Source: Hetaerina americana (lineage: Eukaryota > Arthropoda > Insecta > Odonata > Calopterygidae). Taken from it: a stretch of DNA of 64,000 bases. This document shows positions 1-59,429 of this stretch, in pieces. The notes under the pieces are model-generated. The model was given only the letters and a program-made list of their open reading frames with translations, searched no databases and was not told the DNA's origin. A program made the translations under genes and the position numbers. Position 1 is the first letter of the stretch, and each line of letters begins with the position of its first letter. Location of the stretch: contig JAKTNV010000003.1 of NCBI GenBank assembly GCA_022747635.1, positions 11,503,411 through 11,567,410 of the forward strand, written 5' to 3'.

Positions 1-219
1 CATCAATTTGACAATCCATTCAAAATACAGAAGTTTATGTTGCCAACTATTCTGTCGGACAAAGAGATATTTTTTCATTATCCACCGGAAGAAGTCCACT
101 AGTGGACAAAGAAAGACATATGGTCAGAAAAATGGTTTAACCATTTTTCTGGCCATTCCACAATCGGGTTCTACTGTCAAATCTTGTTACTATGCCACCT
201 GTAGGGACCAAGAAACAGT

Positions 220-250
220 GGCATAGTAGCGAGAGTGGCATGGTAACGAG
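220..250. repeat. Iterated GGCATAGTARCGAG subterminal motif, left end
   Basis: Two copies (220-233 and 237-250) just inside the left TIR of the pogo element, reading GGCATAG on the plus strand. The TIR itself reads CTATGCC, so the end can form a short hairpin. Matching copies occur inside the right end. Confidence 0.75.
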
Positions 251-553
251 GGTTTGTAATAATGGCTTTATTTTCTCAAGTAACCCATCAACCCAAAGCT
301 CTTAAGAATCGTCGGCTGGCACACCTTCTTTTGGTGGATCTAGTACATCTCTTTGTCTAGCTTTGCCGGGCTTCCCGCTTCTCTGTTACATGAACTTTCA
401 AATGGTGCTCCAAGCATGCTAGGCTTCCTCCGCTTTCCACCAGCTCCGCAATCTCCTCCAACGTGAAAGACCCGTACATCGCGAGGTGCTTCTCGGCTTC
501 GAGAAAGTCAGACAGCTCAATCTACCCGTTCAAAGTGTCTTTTCCTCGGTAGG

Positions 554-1627
554 CTAAGCTTCCCAGATCTTGAGCAGCTCTGCATCCTGAGCCTTAGTTT
601 GGATCTCTTCGATGAACTTGGTCTTCGCGAAACAATTCCTGATCGTCGACTTACCGACTTGCTCCCAAGCATGCTGGGCGCCTAGTAGAGCGTCAAGCAA
701 CGTGAACTTGAACTCCTTTCCCTCGCCCATGGCATCATGCCAGCGGCATAGCAGGAGCTTCTTGTAGTGGCAATTGAGGTTCTTTATGATTCCTTGATCA
801 TTGAGCGGTGGATTCGCAATCCCTTCTTGAGTGGCAACAACAGGTTCTCCAGCCCTTGATTACGAATTGGCTGTCGTGTTAGGTGGGAAGAACACCAGTT
901 GAATGTTGTTCAGCTGGAGCTCAGCAGGGTGGCCAGAGAAGTTATCGAGACAGACCACCACTCTGCGTCCTTGCTGGCCGAGTCGTCCGTCACAAGCATG
1001 CAGAATCTCCTCGATAAGCTCCGCCGTCATCCACCCCTTCGAGTTCGCCTCGCCCAGGTTGAAGACGTCGTCTGCAGAGACCTGCCTCAGTAAGGGCCGG
1101 AGAACCTGTTGTTTCCACTCAAGAAGGGATTGCGAATCCACCGCTCCAGCTTCACCCTGCACTGTCTTGAACGTGATGCCGTGGCGCTTCTTGAAATTAT
1201 CCAACCAACCGTCGCTCGCCATCAAGTCTGGGATGTGCATCAGCTCGGCCAGTTTCATCGCCTTCTCGTTTATCAGATCGCCGCTGAGAGGCAGATTCTG
1301 TCCTCTTGCTTGCTCCAGCCACATGAGGACTCCCTAATCAAGCTCCGGGTCGTGAGCCTACGTCAACTTCATGCGCTTCGATGGAACTCCAGCTTTGATA
1401 GCAGCCTCGATATCACCCTTCTCGCTGAGATTGTCCTTTACGGTGGCCCTCTTAACTTCGACGCCCCATTTCTTGCTAATCTCTCCGGCCAACTTGGGCT
1501 GATTCGGCTCCTTCTTCGCGGCATCAATGATTCTCTTTTTCTCCTTCAGCGGAAAGTCGGTTCGCTTGCGTTTCTGAGCTGATATTATGGGCTGAATTTT
1601 TAAAAAATTGATGTTACTGTTGTGCAC
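554..1627 (-). pseudogene. Tigger/pogo-like transposase pseudogene (CENP-B HTH + DDE remnants)
   Basis: One reading frame from ATG at 1627 is interrupted by stops at 1358-1360 (TAG), 1334-1336 (TAG) and 860-862 (TAA), ending at TAG 554-556. First segment: a basic N-terminal helix-turn-helix (RTDFPLKEKKRIIDAAKK...LAGEISKKWGV) as in CENP-B/pogo transposases. Second: the Tc5-type HTH (VLMWLEQARGQNLPLSG, then DGWLDNFKKRHGI), then FNLGEA where FNxDET is expected, so the first catalytic Asp is Gly. The sequence between this and WMTAELIEEI is missing, and VVVCLDNFSGHP (second Asp present) and FFPPNTT follow. Third: DQGIIKNLNCHYKKLLL and a C-terminal tail. The codons between FFPPNTT and DQGII hold an inserted inverted copy of upstream sequence. 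Dead gene. Confidence 0.88.
803..854. repeat. Inverted copy of transposase segment 1095-1146
   Basis: The 52 bases at 803-854 are the reverse complement of 1095-1146 with two mismatches by eye. They sit inside the transposase frame between FFPPNTT and DQGII, where Tigger proteins have no such insertion, so this is the derived copy. The pair could fold into a long hairpin with a loop of about 240 bases. Confidence 0.85.
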
Positions 1628-1738
1628 GTACGTATTGAGTTCGCTGCTTCGCCTTTGGGACGTGAGTGTAATAATCGAGCACTGCGCAAAAATACAGACT
1701 TTTTCACGACTCGTGCCTTTTAACAGTCACACAATAGT

Positions 1739-1859
1739 GGCATAGTAGCGAGAGTAGGGGGTGGCATAGTAAATTTATTTTGTATTGAATTTTTTCGGGA
1801 CCGAGCAAAAGTGGCATAATAGCGAGAGTGGCATAGTAGGTAGATGGCATAGTGACGAG
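1739..1859. repeat. Iterated GGCATAGTARCGAG subterminal motif, right end
   Basis: Copies at 1739-1752, 1813-1826, 1830-1840 (partial) and 1846-1859 (inside the TIR). Their repetition and conservation suggest transposase-binding sites, as known for subterminal repeats of many DNA transposons. That role is inference. Confidence 0.7.
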
Positions 1860-1870
1860 ATTTGACTGTA

Positions 1871-2387
1871 CCGCGTAAAGGCTGGAAGAGGGTTCCGAAA
1901 AACCACCCATATAGCCTCCATTCGGAAGGATTTAATCCCCGTAATCTGGAGGAGGTGGAAAGTCACGGAGAAAATTACTCCAGAAGTGAATCCATCCTCC
2001 GCCCTCAGGAGGGAAATTCATGCGAATCAAGTGCGTCCATCAAATTGGGAGGGAATCTTGAATGTAGGGTGGCGGCTGATCAAGCAATGAAGACAGGAAG
2101 AGTAGAGAATACGAATGATACAGAACATGGCGTTTGCAGAAATGAAATGGAACGAATGGGGGCGGGGATTTCTGAAGGGTAAACCCTTGCGTGGCTCATG
2201 ATACCCATAATCCAGGAGTGGGATAGCGCCGTGGGAGAACACTGAAACAAATCGACTCTATTGCGATGATCCTGGGTCAGTTCGAAACCGCTGATTCACA
2301 CTGGATGAATGGAGGGATACGTAGGATTTAGAGGAAATTAGTTGAAAATCGCCGGTAAAGAGCAAGGAGAAACAATTGTATTATACG
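1871..2387. other. Intergenic, nothing recognised
   Basis: Moderate-GC sequence between the pogo element and the first SINE. The short open frames here have no recognisable protein signature. It may be older repeat sequence. Confidence 0.4.
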
Positions 2388-2636
2388 AATAGTAGAGCGT
2401 TTGACTGCTGACCGGAGGGTCTGGGTTCCATTCCCGGGCAAGGCACTCTGGGCACCTGCAGCTCCACCCAAGCTATGTGATTTTTCGGGTACCAGATCTT
2501 CCTGGGAAACCATAATCGGCACAGGGAAAGGGACTGCCCCCCCTTCCCTGATGTGTGAATTTCACACGCCGTCGGGCTTAGTACTGGGTGGACTCTACCA
2601 TCACCTACCAAACCGACCTTCGGGTTCATTACTGTG
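2388..2636 (+). mobile_element. SINE family A, copy 1
   Basis: A tRNA-like head has an A-box-like AGTAGAGCGT at 2391-2400 and a B-box-like GGTTCCATTCC at 2424-2434. A body follows that is shared with the copy at 61490-61740: GTGATTTTTCGGGTACCA, CTTCCTGGGAAACCA, then GTGTGAATTTCACAC, GGGCTTAGTACTGGG and the end ACCGACCTTCGGGTT. The structure (pol III promoter head, conserved body, no ORF) is that of a SINE. The exact ends are uncertain. Confidence 0.75.
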
Positions 2637-2805
2637 TTTATGGTTTTTATGGATAGGAATAGGGGAAACGGAGGAGGGAAGAGCAGGGGAAATTTACTCC
2701 CTTCGCCATGCTCCAAACTCGTACGGAATCCACTCCTGTGATGCCCTCCCATGCTCTTTTCTGGTGTACACCACACCAAAAAAGGCGAAGATACTCATGG
2801 AAAAT

Positions 2806-3400
2806 GATGCAGGGTCCAGGAAGATATCCTTTGCACTGCATTATGGTTAGGCACAGATTTAGGAACACAGTGATCAATTCACAATTTTTTCCAGCAGCAT
2901 ATGTGGACTCAGATCACAACATGGTAATTATTAAGGGTGGCATCCAATTCAAAAAGATGAAACAGGGAAGATGGTTTTAGGAAATTGAACGTAAAAGCAC
3001 TAGGCAGATCAAAAAGGAAGGAGTATTGGCATGGTGAAGAGAAAATAATGAGGAGGAAAGAGGGTTGTGTAGTATGGAGGAAAAATGTGAACATATGAGA
3101 AAAGGAATAACTAAAGCCACAACGTTAAGTATAAGAGTAGTAAATTGGAAAAGGACAAGGAAACTATGTATTACAGAATAAATTACTGAAAGACAGACAA
3201 GGGAAGAAAATGGAGGAACATAAACTCCGAGACAGCAGGAGGAAGTATGAAGAGCTCAGTAATAAACTGAGGCAAGAAAAAAATAGGTTGGGAGAGGAAT
3301 GCTGGTGGATACATTGTAAAGATAAGGAAAGATTAAAGAGAAAGATTCAGAAAAAATCCAAGAGAAATGGAAGGAATATTTAGAAGAGCTGTAAGGTTAA
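2806..3400 (+). mobile_element. LINE endonuclease-domain remnant
   Basis: In one frame the DNA reads RFRNTVINSQFFPAAYVDSD followed by HNMVIIKGGIQFKKMKQGRW. This resembles the SDHN region that ends the APE-type endonuclease domain of non-LTR retrotransposon proteins, followed by the usual lysine-rich linker. Downstream, with frame changes, comes RKYEELSNKLRQEKNRLGEE, like the linker before the reverse transcriptase. No reverse transcriptase core is seen, so this is a short broken fragment. Confidence 0.6.
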
Positions 3401-4743
3401 GGCATTAGGCCTGCAAGGTTAACGATAGAAAGAGAATATGACGTAGTTCAGGATAGCTTAGGTCCACGCTTACTTGATGCCTAGATACAAAGGACGTCAA
3501 AAGAATTGAAATAAAATAAGGCCTAGGGGTTAGAAAATATTACAGTGATCAATGCATGCATTAAATGTGCATGTATATGTATGTTAATGGACCATGATGA
3601 ATCACAGAACCCAATGCACTCATCTACTGTATCTGTATTCGGATCATTTTAATCATACTATCAAATCCGATAGGTTTGGCTAACCAGCGAGTAGAGCACA
3701 GCATCATCGCGCTCATTTTTAAAAGCTCATAAGAAGGGGAATATCCTCAAAATTAATGAATACTTCAGCTAGTTCCTAGCCATGGTGGAGCATTCATCCA
3801 CAGCAGCAACACAAAATGGCAATGATTATCTTCCTTTAAAGTTTTTTTTGAAATCGTAAAAAACTGAAAAAGGCTTGAAAAAATGATTTCGCCATAAGGG
3901 AACAGAAATTCAACAGACATCAAATGGTCTTTGAGATGGAGGCAAAATGATGAATAAGTTTAGTTTGTTTTCCATGCGTAGGTGGTCACGTACAGTTTGA
4001 ACCATATTGTTCACATGAAAATACATTTTAAAGCATCAGTTAAGACACCATATGGTTCATTAACTCTTATATATCTATATGCATATAATGCATATATCCT
4101 AAAATTATTAGAAGTATGTTAAGAAAGAAGCTGCTCAAGTTGATACATAGCCTTGGTGTAATCTTGAGAAGTATTTTTCATAATTTTACAATAAAAGGAA
4201 ATAACCTATTAGGTAGGTAGGGCATCAGTATTTATGTTCATGACAACGCGACTGACATCATCAACATCTAAAATCTGATAAAGTACCTTCCGCCTACATT
4301 ACTATATACACCCCCATGTAACATACACGCATGTAAATGCGTAAAGAGATCCAAATACGCCGATTCTCGCATGAATACACCAACATTTCCCCCAAATATT
4401 CACTTAAAACTTAGGGTTTCAATCGCTCAATTATTGATTGGTCATCCAGTTTTAGATCAAGCAGCATAATTGTTAATTACCATCCGCCAAAGTACAAACA
4501 ACACGACCCTGTACACTACACGACCCTGCAAGGTCTTGACAGAAACATCGAAACGTACTGAACGATATCTCCTAGACGAACGAGTTTCGAAAAAAGCACG
4601 GATATAAAAACATGCGCCATGACATCCACGTACAAAACAAATAATTTATCAATAAAAACAACAAACCAGCAAGGAAATCACAATACGTAAACAAAATATT
4701 CCTACAATTATATATTATAAAAATCATCCTCCCTCTCACACAA
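3401..4743. other. Intergenic, nothing recognised
   Basis: AT-rich sequence with no coding signal. A short direct repeat (ACACGACCCTG) occurs at about 4500-4530. Confidence 0.4.
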
Positions 4744-4832
4744 CCTTCGGTAGCTCAGTTGGTAGAGCGGTGGACTGTAGAAGGTAACATACGGATATCC
4801 ATAGGTCGCTGGTTCAAATCCGGCCCGAAGGA
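4744..4832 (+). tRNA. tRNA-Tyr(GUA) with a 16-bp intron
   Basis: Acceptor arms CCTTCGG and CCGAAGG pair fully with discriminator A. The D-arm has TAGCTCAGTTGGTAGAGC (A box) and the T-arm GGTTCAAATCC (B box). The anticodon is GTA in CTGTAG, with a 16-bp intron at 4781-4796 after position 37, the standard place for nuclear tRNA-Tyr introns. Removing it pairs TGGA with TCCA to close the anticodon stem. A run of seven T follows at once, a pol III terminator. It is on the opposite strand to the myosin gene and looks functional. Confidence 0.95.
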
Positions 4833-5945
4833 ATTTTTTTAATTTGATTTTCAGATGTGAAAGTTTTAAAGCTTGAATAGTTTAATTATTATCATCCTAA
4901 ATATTTAAACATTTTTTTGCCGGAGCAAAATTTTGTACTTTGCAAATTGGAGAAGTTAACACCATTCTGTTATCGCCCCAGGGAACTGGTAACTATGTGA
5001 AAAGTTCCTTGCTAAATTAGATTCGCTCTGAGATGCTACTTTTATGAAATTATGTGACCGAAATACGAGATCTTTCGATATTTTTTTCATAAATATAATC
5101 TGAGATATGTGAACAAGATATAATACACATTTATCAAGACACTTGACCCACGTACCCAATGTTGGGTAGAGAAATGTTTAATGATTTTCCCAAGTATTAT
5201 GTCACTTTGAAAAATTTATAGTGTCATTGCATCTGAATTTCCTATGTATGACCTATTTACCTGCATGTCACGTGGTAGGATCAAGTTGTAGCTGACCCAG
5301 GGTCAATGAGGAGAACCCATAGTTATTGAATTATTAATTACTTTTTAATAGCAATGTTTTTTTTATATATCTCTGAATGGTCAGATGCTTAAAACTTGAA
5401 ATACTGTTCCTGTTACCTTCTTTAAATGAGCTGGTTACTTCCAGGTGAATGTAATTACTTGTTCATCACTAAATCTTCATTCATCCTTAGCACATGATTA
5501 GACCGACTTTTCATTAGCTCAAACCAAATACCTCTAGGTTGATTATCATCACTTTTAACCACCATCATCTCTATTACTTAAAGTAGCCTTTCTTTCTGAA
5601 ACCTACCTTCTCTACTATGGCAAATCTTGTATTTTCTATCGTCAGTAATCTTGTTCAATGAAACTATCTTCTGGTAGTTTCAATAATGCCTTGTATTATA
5701 CTTATTCATAGTAACTCAATGAGCTATCTAATGTAACAATCAGTTAAAAAGTGTCTTTAATTAATTCTCCAAAAATGAAATAATATGAAAGCACAAAATG
5801 CTGTATACCAAGGACTATTTCACTTAATAAGTCCTTTGAAAGTCTTCAGTCAAATTTTTGAATGCTTAAAAAGTATACCTAAAAATTTCAACAATTATTA
5901 TGTTTTGAGAGGTAGTTGAGGCCAATACGTAATGGATATCCATTT
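4833..5945. other. Intergenic, nothing recognised
   Basis: AT-rich. After the T-run terminator I see no gene, RNA or repeat that can be supported. Confidence 0.4.
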
Positions 5946-6140
5946 GTAATGCACAAAGAAAGAATCAAAGGCTTGGCATTTCCACAGGAAAAAATGTATT
6001 GTGTTGACTAGTTCCGTTACACTGTAGCATTATCTGTACTTCCTAAGTCCAGATGGTGCTGCTGAGTAGCAAAACTAGACGGCACATTTTTTCCTGTGGA
6101 AATGCCAAGTGTTTGATTCTTTCTTCATGTGCTACATTAC
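5946..6140. mobile_element. Long-armed inverted repeat (foldback/MITE-like)
   Basis: Left arm 5946-5997 and right arm 6084-6140 are near-perfect reverse complements. Shared core: GAAAGAATCAAA, then CTTGGCATTTCCACAGG and AAAAAATGT. An 86-bp spacer lies between them, with no ORF. Such compact paired arms are typical of MITEs or foldback elements. I could not identify a target-site duplication, so the class is open. Confidence 0.75.
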
Positions 6141-9100
6141 GATGTTATAATTTCAAGAGATGGTTTTGATTGAAAATTAATTGTTGAACAGTTACTGGGA
6201 AATTAGCTGAAATATAAATTTAAGAAATACAATCTTAAGAAGTGGAAACCACTTATTCTTCTCCATCCCTGATCTCTCTGTAAATTGTATCATCCTCTTC
6301 AGAGAAAACTTACATAATAAGGAAATTTTTTTGCCGGAATAATGACATTGACATGAGATACGCATGCATGTCAATTTTCCATGCTCCAACAAAATAACGA
6401 GTTGAACTTCTACTCAATTACATATGAAGTACTGATATAGTTATAATTGAGAAATTTCAGATCAAGATTCACGCAATAGAAATGAGCTTCCATGAAGTCC
6501 ATCAAGGCAGTTCATGCACAAAATCTTGTTTATATTCATTGTAGCTCAAAGACCTCTACTTAAGTGTAAAAGAATAAAATGTTTTACTCTCCCACTCTGT
6601 AACTCTTCGCCAAAATTCAGTAATAATTTGAATAGGCAATAATTTTACACCAAACTTTGGATTTTGCTAATTCTAGTAACAACTTCAGATACTTTCCATT
6701 ACTGTATCACACTGTGCATGCAACCTCTCCAACATTATTCATTATTTCCCCCTTGGAGAACAACATAACATCCATAGATTGAAAGCTCAGTGGTGCATTC
6801 ATATCCATTTGAGTGGATAAATACCTTTTGTGTTTGCCATACCTATTTCATACTATTTTGGTACACACATGAAATAATGGGAATGCTTTTCTAAACAAAT
6901 TTAATCTGAAGGATACTATCAACTTTCAGTGTATAGCAGAATTAGTGTTACCATAATTTAACTACATAGGTTCATACATTTCATGCATGGAAATCTTCCT
7001 TGAGCCCACAGGTGCACCCTTGGGACAAGCCATTGAGACTGCTGCTGCCAATTAGTTTCACAGATAAGCTTCGTTTTTTTGTTCATACAAACGTGCAGTT
7101 TTGAAGTAAATGTCAAATGGCTCTTGGCCTAGCCCCCTTATTGACAATGTTTATTTACAGCTGTGTAAAATGGTCACTTTCACATACCTAGTTTTTCAGA
7201 ACACTCACTTAGTCCAAAACCATTTTTTAACATATGATAAGGTTTTAACTAAAAGACTGGCTAAAATTGACCAATAACCATCTAACACAGTGATATTGGG
7301 TGTCCTCGATTGGTTGGAATATAAGGTATCAAGACTAAATGACACCAATATTTTGATGAAATACCCTCTCCTCTACATTTCTTCATTAATTACCCTCTCT
7401 CATGGCTTCCAACATCCCACTACCTCTTAATATTTGCAACACCCATTTTTCTTGCCTTTACCACATTAACACTCACAACAATCTTAAACCACAAGTTTGA
7501 AACATTTGTCTCCTCCTTCGTCCAACTAAGTTCTTCCAGAACCACATCTCAATATTCATTTACCTAAGCTCATCTTTTTGCCTCGAAGACCTGGTTTCAG
7601 ATCAAAACAGTGGCACATTTAAATCACCACTGATCTTTTCATTGTGCACCTGCCATTAGTTATCTTACTTTTTTACTTACTTCCCTCGACAACTACAATT
7701 CCACAAATTTGCAGAATACGGAAGACACATCTACTCAAAACACTTAATGAACATTTTGTTAACATATGACACGTTACACTGCACCTACATATTTTAAATC
7801 CTATACCCATTGTTTTTACATTTGATTACACCTCTACAGGAAGAGGACATATTAGCCTAACAGGCTAGATTACTACAGATAAGAAATTCTAATTTAAATA
7901 TCATATGTTCTGCAGACTGCATGCAAAATCCTGATTAATTTAAAATTATTGGAATCTCTATTCATATGACTGTGTTTTAGAGAACAAAAGAAGGCAAACA
8001 AGCAAACAGTACACTGACTTAAGAAAATACCTTCTTTTCAGTTCTCAAAATATGGCTAACACTAGGATGACTAAGTTCCTGATATTTTTTGCAGAGTTCA
8101 AGCCAAGGCACTTCACACGACCCACAGTGAACACTACTTAAGCAATTCTGTGTCAGAGTATCCCATTATACTTGATCCTTGGTCCACCTTTGGTAGGTAA
8201 TATATGAAACTGTACAATGACTATTGGACATGATGATTGAAAATCGCAGGAGTAAAATTGAATTTTGAAATAAAAAAATAACATTGTGACATTGACTGCT
8301 TACCAACTAGAGATAGGAAGCAGCCTACTCTAAATGGAGAACTATTAAATTTCAGTCATTGAAAATGAGCACAAGTTTTATGAGCAAATCTCCTATGCAA
8401 GACCTAGGAAATATATTACATTACACTGCTTAAAATGCCTCCATATTTCCATGAAAATATATATTCTCCTTTCTAGAAACAAAGGTAAAGCTGAGCAACG
8501 AATCCCAAGTTGCATTCATTTACTGGAGTTGAGAATGGTAAATAATATCCATCTTAAGCTGACACCCCTTTCTTTTTGGAGATAATACAAAAGAAACATA
8601 CGGCAATGGATATTGTCCCTCAAATATTCACATTATCAAAACCTTTAATAAGTTAGCCATGTGATTTTTCAAGATGTTTGCCAGGAAAGCACCAATTATG
8701 AAAGTGGGATGATAATGATGCAAATAACTCTAGTATATCAAAACTTAATAACCTCAAAAATATCGCAAAAGGTATATAAAATTAATAAAATGCTCATGGG
8801 TCAAGTTTTACTTTAAGAATTTCTCCATACTGGGGTGAAAGAAAGAAAACACTTTGTAAATGTCACTCTATAATTATTTATCATGACATCTTCAAATGAA
8901 ACACCCGAGGGTATTTGTGTGTTGAAAAGTATGGCACATAAATGAAAATTAAAAGGTGGCATTGGCAAAGGGATTTCTTTCTTTCTTAAAGGTAAAAATG
9001 TTTTTTATAATATTGTGATCCATAGTAGCAATAGCAAAATAATATGTTGGTATGCAATTTCATAAAGAAATAATGTGAATACTTACACAATCATACCCTA

Positions 9101-9199
9101 TTCACATTCAGATTTTAGAGCATGAGTGAACTTAATTCCATTTCATACTATCTCCTAAAATGTGCATAATACCATTCAATGCCTACATTAATAAAAAGG
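6141..9199. other. Intergenic, nothing recognised
   Basis: About 3 kb of AT-rich DNA without recognisable coding exons, RNAs or repeats. Part of it could belong to a very long 3' UTR of the myosin gene. Confidence 0.4.
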
Positions 9200-10677
9200 T
9201 AATCACTTTCAATTAAAACACATCACTTTGCTTTTATTGGAAGATTGCTTACTGAACCTGCTAACTGACAGGCAGATAAGCAAATATGGGCGCCACTCCT
9301 TTAATTCCACCATTGGGCATGCCAAAAGATCAATGACAACTCCAGGTATTTATTTACTTGTATCTCAGCAGTAGCAGCTGGTTGGCTGATAAAATGTTGT
9401 CTCAATTTCAATATTTTTTCTACTAATCAGAGAACATCAACTCTCATCAAAAAAACACCAGAGACGGGTTGGATGCTAGATAATGTTTGGGTTGTATCAT
9501 AATAGAGCATATCAAAATGATATGACATGCACATGAAAGTCATCAAATACCTTTTACAAGGTAAAAATCACGATGTATTTATAATCACTTTTACAACCCG
9601 GTTTGAGTTATTTTTTATGTACAGCACATCTTCTTTACACCATCATTCACATCACTGACAAAATTCATTGCATTTCTTAGAAAATCCTAAATTACAAAAA
9701 ACCAACAAAATATATATATATTTATAATATTAAAAGTAATATTTCATTATATTTTCAAATATTATGTTAATGCAAGAAACAGTAAAAAACAAGGCATGAT
9801 TAATAATATCCACAATGAAATTAATACAGGAGATATTACAAATTTTCTTAGTAACCATTTTTTTCAAATTAAAAATAACTTTTTTACAGGTACTTAACGA
9901 CATCTACTATACAAAGTGTTTACTAATACATCAATCGATAAAACATCTCCTTAAATTATTTACTGTCCATAACCCTTATTGACAAGGCATTTCATGGCAA
10001 GGAAACCATCTATAGAAAAACCAGCTGTACTTCTCAAGTACTTAAAAATTGTTTTTCATAAGAAAATCACCTATAAAACCCTATAATTTCCCAAACCATC
10101 CACTTTGTTCATAAAAAATAATATATTTATATATGCATGCATTTGGGATTCATTCTCTAGCATGGGTCGCCATCTTTCAAGTACATTAAGTAGTTAGTCT
10201 CAGGCAAATCTAATTAAGAGAGATACTAAGATGGTGAGTATCTCACACCTTTGAGAAATCAAGTGACCTAAAAACCTGGAATGATGCTATAATGGGGAAT
10301 GTTTTCACTCTTACACAGGAAGACCTGTAATAAGAACTAAGACTGTTAGAAAATATAAAAGTTTGTATTTTAATAGTTAACACAGCACTCTGCTCATGGC
10401 AGAATCATAATTATCCCTTGACACTCACTTGCAGGAGTTTAGCCATTAATAATAATATTATTCATTTGTTAAAGCTCCTCCCATAATTTAGCCGTTCACA
10501 TACCCAGCTTTATTGGTTAATTCATCCCAAAAGAGAAAAAAAATCGCACCCATAGTATTCACACAGCCAACAAACAAGGAAGAACAAATGCCTTGCGATG
10601 AGCCATGCTCCAACCACAGCAATCTAACCGAGCCATTAGTCAACCATGGCCACAGCAGGCAATGGTCAACACCCTCT
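9200..10677 (-). other. Probable 3' UTR region of the myosin gene
   Basis: Transcribed strand downstream of the stop. AATAAA hexamers occur on the minus strand at 10509-10514 (about 165 bp after the stop), 9349-9354 and 9233-9238. Which is used cannot be told from sequence, so the lower boundary is a guess. No coding signal is seen here. Confidence 0.45.

Positions 10678-59429
<48,752 letters not shown>

Larger units (their letters stand above)
174..1868 (-). mobile_element. pogo/Tigger-type DNA transposon, inactive
   Basis: A bounded element flanked by TA at 172-173 and 1869-1870, the TA target-site duplication typical of pogo/Tc1-mariner transposons. Its terminal inverted repeats match at 23-24 of the outer 27 bases: CTGTCAAATCTTGTTACTAT at the left, and CAGTCAAATCTCGTCACTAT when the right end is read inward. 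Inside each end lie further copies of a GGCATAGTARCGAG motif. The interior holds a broken minus-strand transposase reading frame of Tigger type. Length is about 1.7 kb, shorter than autonomous Tigger elements because the DDE core is partly deleted. Confidence 0.9.

Noticed and set aside
899..1582. Plus-strand open frames over the pogo element
   Set aside because: They are antisense shadows of the transposase, which shows family motifs only on the minus strand.
2401..2850. 149-codon plus-strand open frame
   Set aside because: It runs through the SINE A copy and into flanking sequence and has no protein signature.
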